From Spirochaetes bacterium GWB1_60_80 (GTDB lineage Bacteria > Spirochaetota > Spirochaetia > Treponematales > UBA12059): a stretch of 64,000 nucleotides of DNA. The stretch's first letter is position 1, and the number at the start of each line of letters is the position of its first letter. The DNA lies in assembly GCA_001829185.1 (NCBI GenBank), contig MIAR01000046.1:62001-126000 (forward strand). Direction: 5' to 3'. This document shows, piece by piece, positions 17,629-24,738 of this stretch. The notes under the pieces were generated by a model. The model searched no databases, was not told where the DNA came from, and saw nothing but the letters and a program-made list of their open reading frames with translations. The translations under genes were made by a program, and so were the position numbers.

Positions 17629-18921
17629 GTGCCGACCACGCAACCAAACTTAACCATATCGACCAGCCCGGCCAGGGCGACCCGGCCGGCGGCAAGTCAC
17701 CGGTCGGGCTGGCGCGGCGGTGTGGTCCTGGCCGCGCTCTGGCTAGCGACCGCGTTGGCTTTGCCCGCCCAAGCCGCACCGCCGGCCGCCGCTTCGGCCG
17801 AGCCGCCGCCCAACCTCGACGCCCGGGCCATCGTCATCATGGACTACGCCCGCGGCGAAGTCCTCTTTGAACGGAACGCCGACCTGCCGATTCCGCCGGC
17901 CAGTCTGACCAAGCTGATGACTTTGCACCTGATGTACGAGGCCATCGCCGCCGGTCGCTTTAGGCGCGACACGATTGTCCCCATCCTGCCAGAGGACGTC
18001 AATCTGCCCTACGGTTCGGCCTTGATGTATCTGCAGGCCGGCATGAACGTGCCAGTGCTTGATCTGATGCTCGGACTGGCCGTCATTTCCGGCAACGATG
18101 CCGCCCGGGCCACCGCCCGCTTCATGAGCGGCTCGATTACCGATTTCGCCGCCTTGATGAACGCCGCCGCCGCCGAAATCGGCCTGACGCAGACTCACTT
18201 CGAGGAGCCATCCGGCTTGTCGGCCCAGAACATCAGCACCGCCCGCGACCTGGCCGTTTTTTCGCGCTACTACCTAAAGCGCCATCCGGAAGCCATCCGG
18301 GAGATACACAATGTCTATACGATGGAATTCCCGCGCGCCGACATCATGCCGCCGGGCGTCCCGCCGCCGGCTGGAAAAATCCTGCTGCGCAACCGCAATC
18401 ATCTGATCTTCGATTACGAAGGCTGCGACGGCCTTAAAACCGGCTATATCGACGAATCTGGCTATAATATTATTGTTACCGCCGAACGCGACGGCACCCG
18501 CTTCATCGTGGTCAGCCTGGGCGGCAAGAACGGCACGGCCGCGCGCAGCCAGACGGCGGCCAGCCTGCTCGATTGGGCCTTCCGGCGCTGGCAGACGGTC
18601 AACGTGCCGGCCCCCGCCCTGCCCGCCTTGCGGATCTGGGATTATGCCGGAAAATTCAGCGTACCAGTCATCGACGACAGCCTGGTTTTCACTCTGGATC
18701 GGACGGACGCCGCTATGCTGCATAGTCGACTCGTGTTCGAAACTGACCTGCGCGCGCCCCTGGCCGCCGGCGTTAAGGTCGGCAGCCTGATCCTTTCGGC
18801 CGGGGAGCGGGTCATCCGCCGCCTGGACATCGTGACGGCCGTCGACATCCCGCGCGGCAATTTCTTCATCCGCCTGCGCGATGCCCTGACCCGTTTCTGG
18901 AACCGACTGTTCCAGCCTTGA
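17629..18921 (+). CDS. dacA: D-alanyl-D-alanine carboxypeptidase (PBP5-type)
   Basis: 430 residues. It trims the terminal D-Ala of peptidoglycan pentapeptides in the periplasm. A signal sequence (WRGGVVLAALWLATALALPAQA) precedes a penicillin-binding domain with all three active-site motifs: PASLTKLM (Ser-x-x-Lys), ISGNDAA (Ser-Gly-Asn) and LKTGYIDESG (Lys-Thr-Gly). The C-terminal 100 residues fit the PBP5_C beta domain and end in an amphipathic RLRDALTRFWNRLFQP helix that would attach to the membrane. The start is uncertain: GTG 17629 lies 2 bp after asnS with AAGG overlapping, and a GTG inside the signal region is an alternative. Confidence 0.92.
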   Translation: MPTTQPNLTISTSPARATRPAASHRSGWRGGVVLAALWLATALALPAQAAPPAAASAEPPPNLDARAIVIMDYARGEVLFERNADLPIPPASLTKLMTLHLMYEAIAAGRFRRDTIVPILPEDVNLPYGSALMYLQAGMNVPVLDLMLGLAVISGNDAARATARFMSGSITDFAALMNAAAAEIGLTQTHFEEPSGLSAQNISTARDLAVFSRYYLKRHPEAIREIHNVYTMEFPRADIMPPGVPPPAGKILLRNRNHLIFDYEGCDGLKTGYIDESGYNIIVTAERDGTRFIVVSLGGKNGTAARSQTAASLLDWAFRRWQTVNVPAPALPALRIWDYAGKFSVPVIDDSLVFTLDRTDAAMLHSRLVFETDLRAPLAAGVKVGSLILSAGERVIRRLDIVTAVDIPRGNFFIRLRDALTRFWNRLFQP

Positions 18922-18972
18922 TTGCCGGCAGCAGCTGATCGCGGGCGGCAACCAAGCTGGTCTCGGCGGCTA

Positions 18973-19935
18973 TCAAGCACCGCCGGCCGGAGCGCCCGGC
19001 TCAACCAACACGTTAGGGAGCGCCCGACCGAAAATAGCGGCTAAATCGGTCGGATAATCATGGGCGCCGGCCAGTACTTCCAAGCCGCAAACCAGGCCGA
19101 CCTGGTTCATGGCCGCTACCAGTTGTCTGATGGCCGCGCAAGATGGATCCAGGCTACCGACCACCACATGACCGCGTAGGCTGGGCGCGGCAGGCTTTTG
19201 CAACAGTTTTAGCCATTCGGTTAAATTCGCATCAATATATGGCGCGAAAAGCAGGAATCCCCGACAGGGCAACAAACAGTTCAAGGCCGCCCGCAAGGCC
19301 ATCTGGCCGCCCAGCGAAAAACCGCCCAAGAGTAGCGGCGTCCCGATCGGCAAGGCCAAACGCTCGTGGAAGGTCCGGATGGTGGCAAAGGTTGCCGCCT
19401 CATCGTCCCAGTTCCAGACATCCTTCATCAGACCACCCTGCCCGGATTCAGGCAGACCTACCAGGCAAGCCTGGGCCGTCAGCCCAGTCCAGTGCGCGGC
19501 TTCAAGGGCTGCCGACCCGGCATTGCCGTGTAGTGCTATCAAGGCCGCCGCCACAGCCAGGCTGGAGGCTGGACGAACGATGATATCCGGCTGTCTGGCA
19601 GCCATGCTATGTTCCTGGACGGCGCGGTGCCGCTCTACCAGCCTCTCAAAATCAGGCAATTCCTGAAACGGCGCGAAAGACGGTGATTGGCGCAACAAGA
19701 CTTCACTATACCAAAAGCCCTCATCCGCCAGTTGGCGCAGGCTATCGAAGACCAGCTCGCGGCGGCCCAGGCGGGCGGCCGCGCAAAGCCGGAAATACTC
19801 GATCATGCCGCGAGTGCCTGGAAAGTGTTTGCTGGCCAGGGTGGCGGTATCGAAAGCGGCTGGCCAGTCTGGAATGGCAATTTCGCGCTGAATCTGGATC
19901 AGGGCCTCATTGGCGGATTCGAATGGTGTGGTCAT
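18973..19935 (-). CDS. alpha/beta hydrolase with N-terminal helical domain
   Basis: 320 residues. The first 110 form a helical repeat-like region (AFDTATLASKHFPGTRGMIE...YFRLCAAARLGRRELVFDSL). An alpha/beta hydrolase domain follows, with the nucleophile elbow LLLGGFSLGGQMAL, acid strand VVVGSLDPSC and the histidine GAHDYP, so the Ser-Asp-His triad is intact. It is probably a serine esterase or thioesterase; the substrate is unknown. A minus-strand TATACT ends 7 nt before the ATG, so its mRNA may lack a leader. It is convergent with dacA and divergent from nothing close. Confidence 0.8.
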   Translation of the reverse strand: MTTPFESANEALIQIQREIAIPDWPAAFDTATLASKHFPGTRGMIEYFRLCAAARLGRRELVFDSLRQLADEGFWYSEVLLRQSPSFAPFQELPDFERLVERHRAVQEHSMAARQPDIIVRPASSLAVAAALIALHGNAGSAALEAAHWTGLTAQACLVGLPESGQGGLMKDVWNWDDEAATFATIRTFHERLALPIGTPLLLGGFSLGGQMALRAALNCLLPCRGFLLFAPYIDANLTEWLKLLQKPAAPSLRGHVVVGSLDPSCAAIRQLVAAMNQVGLVCGLEVLAGAHDYPTDLAAIFGRALPNVLVEPGAPAGGA

Positions 19936-19942
19936 GCCTTTA

Positions 19943-19948
19943 AGTATA
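19943..19948 (-). promoter_or_regulatory. -10 box of a probable leaderless gene
   Basis: TATACT on the minus strand separated by 7 nt from the ATG at 19935. No convincing -35 is seen. Confidence 0.45.
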
Positions 19949-20023
19949 GCCTGTTTAGCGCTGGGCGCCAGCTTTTTTTCCAGGTCCGCGCTGAGGTCAG
20001 CGGCAGCGCCGAGGCCGGCGGGC

Positions 20024-20956
20024 TCAGTCAGCGAAGGTCAAGCGCTGGCCGTGGTAACGCAGCAAGCCTTCCGCCACCAAGGCGGCGACGGCCGTCTCCA
20101 GCCGCTGATAATCAGCCGGCGCGGTCAGATCAGTCTGTCGGGCCAGCGTCGCCAAATCAGTCGCCCCGGCGATCCGCAAGCTTGCCAGCACGGCGCCGCG
20201 CGCCTGGCGCAGCGAACCGTGGAAAGCCGTCGGCTTGCTGTAGGCTTGGCTGCGCCGCGTTGGATTGACTTCCATTTTCTTGATAAAGACACCGTAATCC
20301 ATCAACGCATAGTACCAATCGCGTGGTGGACAGCCGCGGGCTATGGCCGCGTCCAGGGCAGCGGCGGCCAGTGGCAGCAAGGCGCTGTCCGTTACCCGCG
20401 GCTGGTCGGGGAAAAAGTGGAAAATCAGGGCGCTGCGGATATTGGTTTCGAGGATGACGGTTGGCTGGTTCCAGGCAAAAGCCAGCACCGCGCCGGCGGT
20501 ATAGCGACCAATACCCGGCAAGGCGCGCAGGGCAGCCTCGTCGTCCGGCACCCGCCCTGGGGACTCGGTACACAGCCGACGCGCCGCCTCACGCAGCCGC
20601 ATGGCCCGATTGTTGTACCCGAGCCCCTGCCAGGCGGCGTAGACGTCGACCAGGCTGGCGTCAGCCAGGCTTTGCATGTTCGGGAATAACTCAAACCACC
20701 GTTCGTACTTGGGCAACACCCGCAGGGTCTGAGTCTGTTGCAGCATGATCTCGGAGACCAGTATACGCCAGGGGTCAGCCGTTTCGCGCCATGGGAAGGA
20801 CCGCCGGTTGGCGCGATAGTAGTCGAGTACCACCTGGCTAAAACTGTCGATCTGGTCTGGCGACCAGCCCCCGTCGTCTGGACTTTCCTTGGCCGGAGCG
20901 GTCAAGCTTACCGGCGGTGGAACCGATTCACCGCCGCCGGCCACCCGCCTGGTCAC
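20024..20956 (-). CDS. mutY: MutY-like adenine DNA glycosylase lacking the Fe-S cluster cysteines
   Basis: 310 residues. MutY removes adenine opposite 8-oxoguanine. The HhH-GPD core is clear: SFPWRETADPWRILVSEIML, LQQTQT, GLGYNNRAMRLREAA and the HhH motif LPGIGRYTAGAV. The glutamate of SEIMLQQTQ is present. The usual catalytic Asp strand reads VILETNIRS, with Glu where Asp is usual. After YALMDYGVFIKK the four-cysteine 4Fe-4S loop is absent; Fe-S-free MutY homologues are known from some anaerobes. The GTG start overlaps the stop of nifU as GTGA, and the N-terminal 30 residues are low-complexity, so an internal start is possible. It is the last gene of the Fe-S operon. Confidence 0.85.
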   Translation of the reverse strand: MTRRVAGGGESVPPPVSLTAPAKESPDDGGWSPDQIDSFSQVVLDYYRANRRSFPWRETADPWRILVSEIMLQQTQTLRVLPKYERWFELFPNMQSLADASLVDVYAAWQGLGYNNRAMRLREAARRLCTESPGRVPDDEAALRALPGIGRYTAGAVLAFAWNQPTVILETNIRSALIFHFFPDQPRVTDSALLPLAAAALDAAIARGCPPRDWYYALMDYGVFIKKMEVNPTRRSQAYSKPTAFHGSLRQARGAVLASLRIAGATDLATLARQTDLTAPADYQRLETAVAALVAEGLLRYHGQRLTFAD

Positions 20957-21555
20957 TCGGCAAAGATGTGCACGTACTCGTGCAGCAGGGCTTCGGCCTT
21001 GTCTTTGCAGCCGCCGCAGACCGTGCCGATCTTGGTACGTTCCTGGAGGGTTTCCCAGTCGTGGGCGCCCTGCTTGACGGCGGTCTCGATATCGCGGTCG
21101 GTGATATTGAGGCAGCTGCAGATGACGGTGGCGCCTTCATTGCGGAACAAGCCGGCGCGGCCGGTCTTGGCCAGGTAGGCGTCGATGGCGGCGCGCAAGG
21201 CCTTGTCGCCCAGCACCGAACAATGGATCTTGTTGTCCGGCAGGCCGCCCAGCCGGGCGGCGATGTCTTCCGGCTTGATGTTGTAGGCCTCGAGCAGCTT
21301 CATGCCCTTGACGGCCTCCGACAGGATCGAGGTACTGGCAATGGCGCTGGCGCAGCCGTAGGTCTTCCAGCGCACGTCGACGATGACGTCGTCCCGCACC
21401 TGCAGCATGAACAGCATCTGGTCGCCGCACTTGACGTTGCCGGTCATGCCCTCGGCGTCGGCCTTGAAATTGTCGGCCGGGTTGAAAACGTTGCGCGGAT
21501 TGGTAAAATGATCCTTGACGGTATCGGAATAGAGCCAGTTGAAGGCTTCGCTCAT
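20953..21555 (-). CDS. nifU: NifU-like Fe-S scaffold (IscU domain + BFD-like [2Fe-2S] domain)
   Basis: 200 residues. The N-terminal IscU-type scaffold carries the three ligand cysteines in GNVKCGDQ, YGCASAIAS and HCSVLGDKAL. The C-terminal BFD-like domain has CSCLN and CGGC for a permanent [2Fe-2S] cluster. The third Nfu domain of classical NifU is missing, a shortened architecture common in anaerobes. AAGGAG lies 7 nt before ATG 21555; the in-frame TTG at 21561 is too close to it. It lies 18 bp downstream of nifS and receives sulfur from it. Confidence 0.93.
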   Translation of the reverse strand: MSEAFNWLYSDTVKDHFTNPRNVFNPADNFKADAEGMTGNVKCGDQMLFMLQVRDDVIVDVRWKTYGCASAIASTSILSEAVKGMKLLEAYNIKPEDIAARLGGLPDNKIHCSVLGDKALRAAIDAYLAKTGRAGLFRNEGATVICSCLNITDRDIETAVKQGAHDWETLQERTKIGTVCGGCKDKAEALLHEYVHIFAE

Positions 21556-21573
21556 CGGCAATCTCCTTTATGC

Positions 21574-22743
21574 TCAGAAGCTGACGGTCGACATCGACCG
21601 CAGGCGGGCGATAATGCCCGGTAGGGTAGCCAAAACGTAGTCGACATCGTCCGCGGTGCTGCCTCTACCCAGGCTGAAGCGGATCGAGCCATGGGCCAGC
21701 TCGGGGCCGACGCCGGTGGCCATCAGCACGTGGCTAGGGTCGAGGCTGCCGGAGGCGCAGGCCGAGCCGGTTGAGACGGCGATGCCGGCCAGGTCGAGAT
21801 GCAGCAGGATGGCCTCGCCCTCGGCGCCCGGGAAAGATATGTTTAGGGTATTGGGCAGAACCTGCTCCGGGTGTCCGTTGACGCGGATCTTGGGAATGGC
21901 CGCCAGCAAGCCATCAACCAGCCGAGTGCGCAAGGCGCGCAGCCGCTGGCCATACTCCGGCAGTTCCTGCCTGGCCAGGCTAGCCGCCAGGCCGAAGGCG
22001 GCGATAGCGCCGGAGTTGTAGGTACCGGCCCGCCGGCCGTGTTCCTGGTGCCCGCCGCGGATCAGCGGTTCGAGCGGCGCGCCCTTGCGCACGAACAGGC
22101 CGCCGACGCCTTTGGGGCCGTACAGCTTGTGACTGGACAGGGTCAGGTAGTCGACCTGCCAGGACTCGACGTCGACTGGGATCTTGCCGACGGCCTGGGT
22201 GGCGTCACAGTGCAGCCAGGAGAGGCTCGGTTTGACGATCCGACCGATGGCCGGCATGTCCTGCAGGGTGCCGATCTCGTTATTGGCGGCCATGATGGAC
22301 ACCAGTAAGGTTTTGTCGTTCACCAGGCGCGCCAGCTCGGCCAGGTCGATGCGGCCGTCGCCGTCGACACCCAGGAAATGCACCGGGAAACCTTCGGACT
22401 CCAGCCACTTGGCGGCGTTGAGCACGCAGGGGTGTTCGATAGCCGTAGTGATGATCTGGTTGCGATCCTGCTTGCGGCCAAGGTGGAACATGGTGGCGAA
22501 CACCGTATTGTTCGACTCCGAGCCACCGGAGGTGAAGACCAGCTGTTCGGGGTTGCGCTGGGCGCCGATCAGCTGGGCGACGTACAGGCGGGCGGCCTCG
22601 ATGGTGGAACGGGCCTGGCGCCCCTGCTCGTGCATGCTGGAAGCGTTGGCAAAGAGGTCGAGATTGTCGACCAAAGCCTGCTTGACCAGGGGATGCAGTG
22701 GCGTAGTCGCGTTGTAATCCATGTAAACAAATTTATTTGGCAT
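21574..22743 (-). CDS. nifS: cysteine desulfurase NifS/IscS
   Basis: 389 residues. A PLP enzyme that converts cysteine to alanine and passes persulfide to the scaffold. Key elements are YMDYNATTPLHP at the start, the FTSGGSESNN phosphate loop, LSSHKLYGPKG with the PLP lysine, and STGSACASGSLDPSHVL with the mobile catalytic cysteine. This matches the NifS/IscS type, not SufS. The ATG at 22743 overlaps the end of rrf2 by 11 bp, so it is co-translated with its regulator. An upstream in-frame start would lie deep inside rrf2 and is not supported. Confidence 0.95.
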   Translation of the reverse strand: MPNKFVYMDYNATTPLHPLVKQALVDNLDLFANASSMHEQGRQARSTIEAARLYVAQLIGAQRNPEQLVFTSGGSESNNTVFATMFHLGRKQDRNQIITTAIEHPCVLNAAKWLESEGFPVHFLGVDGDGRIDLAELARLVNDKTLLVSIMAANNEIGTLQDMPAIGRIVKPSLSWLHCDATQAVGKIPVDVESWQVDYLTLSSHKLYGPKGVGGLFVRKGAPLEPLIRGGHQEHGRRAGTYNSGAIAAFGLAASLARQELPEYGQRLRALRTRLVDGLLAAIPKIRVNGHPEQVLPNTLNISFPGAEGEAILLHLDLAGIAVSTGSACASGSLDPSHVLMATGVGPELAHGSIRFSLGRGSTADDVDYVLATLPGIIARLRSMSTVSF

Positions 22744-23149
22744 GAGTCGCCCCTTCCACCAGATCCTGCAGGCTGCAATCCCGCAGGTAATCATCGATTG
22801 TACTCTTCAAGCCGATCCAGAATTGGCGCGGCATGCACGAGCAGCCCAACGAGCAGGTATCGGGCGTCTCGACGCAATTGACGGGCATGACGCTGCCGTC
22901 GAGGGCTTCGACGATCTGCAGCATCGGGATGTCGCTAGCTGCCTTGAGTAGGCGGTAGCCGCCGTTCTTGCCCCGCTCGCCGGAGACCAGGCCGCCGTTC
23001 TTGAGCGAGGTCATGATGCCTTCTAGGTACTTGGCTGGAATTTGCTCAGCGGCGGCGATTTCGGCGCTACTGACCACCCGCTCGGTATTGCGAGCCAGGA
23101 AACTCATGGCGCGAATGGCGTATTGCGTCTTGGCGGATACCGAAAACAA
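22733..23149 (-). CDS. iscR: Rrf2/IscR family Fe-S-responsive regulator
   Basis: 138 residues. The winged-helix N-terminus (SVSAKTQYAIRAMSFLA, IPAKYLEGIMTSLKNGGLV, GKNGGYRLLKA) is followed by the cysteine cluster CVETPDTCSLGCSC. The three cysteines at IscR-like spacing would bind [2Fe-2S]. It is first in the nifS-nifU-mutY operon, as expected of a regulator that senses Fe-S status and represses its own operon. Translation starts at TTG 23149 with AAGGAA 6 nt upstream. A dyad overlapping the promoter (23226-23248) is its probable binding site. I use iscR by function; Rrf2 family membership is what the sequence proves. Confidence 0.9.
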   Translation of the reverse strand: MFSVSAKTQYAIRAMSFLARNTERVVSSAEIAAAEQIPAKYLEGIMTSLKNGGLVSGERGKNGGYRLLKAASDIPMLQIVEALDGSVMPVNCVETPDTCSLGCSCMPRQFWIGLKSTIDDYLRDCSLQDLVEGATHAK

Positions 23150-23225
23150 GCGCGCTTCCTTCCACCGGCCAGGCGCCGGAACTATTTCAGATCACCAGGC
23201 AGGGCGGGAAATTTGATTCCCCTCA

Positions 23226-23248
23226 ATTCCTATCGGTTTAGTTGGAAT
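23226..23248 (-). promoter_or_regulatory. candidate Rrf2/IscR operator
   Basis: Inverted repeat ATTCC-N13-GGAAT that overlaps the -10 box and the expected transcript start of the iscR-nifS-nifU-mutY operon. Its position fits autorepression by the operon's first product. Confidence 0.5.
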
Positions 23249-23274
23249 ATAGCAAAAAAGAAAAAAACTGTCAA
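23246..23274 (-). promoter_or_regulatory. promoter of the Fe-S assembly operon
   Basis: Consensus TTGACA (23269-23274), 17-bp pyrimidine-rich spacer, TATATT (23246-23251), about 95 nt before the TTG start of iscR. The best sigma-70-type match in the window. Confidence 0.85.
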
Positions 23275-23279
23275 CCGCC

Positions 23280-23352
23280 TTGCACCTAACTCTCAGCTGC
23301 CGCTTTGCACGTTATCCTCAGCTGCCAAGTTTGTGTGTTACTCTCAGCTGCC
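23280..23352 (-). repeat. three 25-26-bp tandem repeats upstream of the Fe-S promoter
   Basis: CTCAGCTGCC occurs at 23292, 23317 and 23343, each within a conserved unit of about 22 bp that begins with TTG(C/T)(A/G). On the coding strand the unit reads GGCAGCTGAG and has a CAGCTG palindrome at its core. The copy nearest nrdG supplies that gene's last two codons and TGA stop. The array ends 6 bp from the -35 of the Fe-S operon, so it could be a binding array for an activator or simply a repeat. Confidence 0.75.
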
Positions 23353-24033
23353 ACGCAGCCGGGCCGAGGGCGCCGCCTGCCTGATAATACTGAGCAGGCC
23401 AGCCAGTTCCGTCTCGCTGTAATCGGCCTGACTCTCGGCCCAGACTGGATCCAGCACCTGGCTTTTTTGGCAGCGTTGCAGGTAGACCGGGTCTTCCGGA
23501 CGCAGCAAGGCCGCAACTTGGCGGGCTTCATCCAACCCGAAGATGCCAGGGGCGCAGGTGATGCGAAACTCGTAGGGTTTTCCCAGGGCGCGCACCAGGC
23601 GGATGCTTTCCATGATGCGGTCGGCGGCGTCGGTCGGTGCCGCCGGCCATAATTCCGGGTAACGCGCCGGGCTGGTTTTGATGTCCAGGGCCAGGTAATC
23701 GACGCCGGCCGGGCCGATGCGTTCCGGGAACGAACCGTTGGTGTCCAGCTTGACCAGGACCGCGTGGTGGCGCAGGCGGCTGACTAGGGCGGGGATGTCC
23801 GGCCGCAGCAAAGGCTCGCCGCCGGAGATGACGGCCGCGCTGATGACGCCCTGGCGCCGCCCCAAGTGGCTCAAGGCCGTTTCCAGCGACACCAGATCGG
23901 CGCTGGCCTCAAGCGACAATAATTCGGGGTTATGGCAATACGGGCAGGCGAAGTTGCAGCCCGGCAGGAACAGCACGCAGGCCACCCGGCCGGGATAGTC
24001 GACCAGGCTCAGTTTCTGTAAACCGAGCTTCAT
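23344..24033 (-). CDS. nrdG: anaerobic RNR-activating radical SAM enzyme
   Basis: 229 residues. NrdG uses S-adenosylmethionine and a 4Fe-4S cluster to install the glycyl radical of class III ribonucleotide reductase. The sequence starts MKLGLQKLSLVDYPGRVACV, and the radical-SAM motif is PGCNFACPYCHN (Cys-x3-Cys-x2-Cys). VISGGEPLL and LVKLDTNGSF follow, as in the family's partial barrel. GAGG precedes the ATG. It lies 17 bp after the gene for the separated radical domain and 105 bp further than nrdD, and its product must act on that radical domain. Confidence 0.94.
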   Translation of the reverse strand: MKLGLQKLSLVDYPGRVACVLFLPGCNFACPYCHNPELLSLEASADLVSLETALSHLGRRQGVISAAVISGGEPLLRPDIPALVSRLRHHAVLVKLDTNGSFPERIGPAGVDYLALDIKTSPARYPELWPAAPTDAADRIMESIRLVRALGKPYEFRITCAPGIFGLDEARQVAALLRPEDPVYLQRCQKSQVLDPVWAESQADYSETELAGLLSIIRQAAPSARLRGS

Positions 24034-24050
24034 GCCGCCAGCCTCACCGT

Positions 24051-24644
24051 TCAGAGGCTGACCCTGGCTCCAGCCGCTGTCCGCGGTCCCAACAGGCCGG
24101 CCAACTGGCTACGATTGTAAGCTCTGGCCTGCTCTTCGCCTTGCCGTCCCAGTAGGATGGCGGTGGGCGTGGCCATGACGTTATACTGGCGGGCCGCTTC
24201 CAGGCCGTCCGGCGTGTCGACATCGACGATGGTAGCCGGCAGGCCAGAGGTTTGCAGGTACTCTTTGACCGGGCCGCAGCCTGGACAGGTCTGGCGCGTG
24301 AACAGCATATAGGCCTGGGCCATGCCGCTCTCGTGCCGGGTAGACGATGCAGCCACCGTCACCGCTTCCGGCTGAGCCAGTAGCTCTGGCTGAGCCAGTA
24401 GTTCTGGCTGAGCCAGTAGTTCTGGCTGAGCCAGTAGTTCTGGCTGAGCCAGCGGGCTGGTCCCATGGTCGAGCTGATAGGTCTTGCGCCTGGTGTATTC
24501 GTGGCGTTTACCGACATTCCAGTTACGGACCGAGCGATAGTAGCCGACGATGCGGCTATACACTTCGGTGGGCGTGCCCTGGACGCTGAGCAGCTGGCTC
24601 TTCAATTCGGCCAGGCGGGCTTCCTTCGCTTTTCGTGCTTCCAT
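24051..24644 (-). CDS. detached NrdD glycyl-radical domain fused to a CxxC redoxin
   Basis: 197 residues. After a charged N-terminal helix, residues 24-58 read TEVYSRIVGYYRSVRNWN and so on. This is the C-terminal radical segment normally attached to NrdD, with RxxGY placing the putative glycyl radical at Gly34. Residues 66-93 are four-and-a-half AQPELL repeats encoded by an 18-bp tandem repeat. Residues 110-197 are a thioredoxin/glutaredoxin fold with active site CPGC (120-123) and the cis-proline segment ATPTAIL. So one polypeptide carries the radical and a reductant. The ATG at 24644 has GGAGGGG just upstream. Stops in the 94-bp gap rule out a simple frameshift split from nrdD. Confidence 0.8.
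   Translation of the reverse strand: MEARKAKEARLAELKSQLLSVQGTPTEVYSRIVGYYRSVRNWNVGKRHEYTRRKTYQLDHGTSPLAQPELLAQPELLAQPELLAQPELLAQPEAVTVAASSTRHESGMAQAYMLFTRQTCPGCGPVKEYLQTSGLPATIVDVDTPDGLEAARQYNVMATPTAILLGRQGEEQARAYNRSQLAGLLGPRTAAGARVSL
24370..24452 (-). repeat. 18-bp tandem repeat encoding AQPELL linker
   Basis: Four full 18-bp units (24370-24387, 24388-24405, 24406-24423, 24424-24441) plus 11 bp of a fifth. The last three full units are identical; the first differs at one base. Whole-codon length keeps the frame whatever the copy number, so the linker can expand or contract. Confidence 0.9.
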
Positions 24645-24738
24645 TTTTCCCCTCCGGAAACCAGCGCTTCCCCTCCGGAAGGCTGGAACATTATTCGACG
24701 GCGGCCTGTCAGGTGGCCGGGATAGTCTCAACAGTCAA

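Noticed and set aside
20917-21624. 235-codon plus-strand frame over nifU
   Set aside because: It is antisense to a gene with complete cysteine motifs and has no start signals.
23280-23352. CRISPR-like or tRNA-like array
   Set aside because: Only three short repeats, no unique spacers of constant length, no cas genes and no cloverleaf.
24370-24452. CRISPR array
   Set aside because: Direct repeats are contiguous 18-mers without spacers and are coding.
24645-24738. A frameshift splitting nrdD from its radical domain
   Set aside because: The 94-bp gap holds several stops in different frames, and the downstream gene has its own strong ribosome-binding site, so a single-base error cannot join them.
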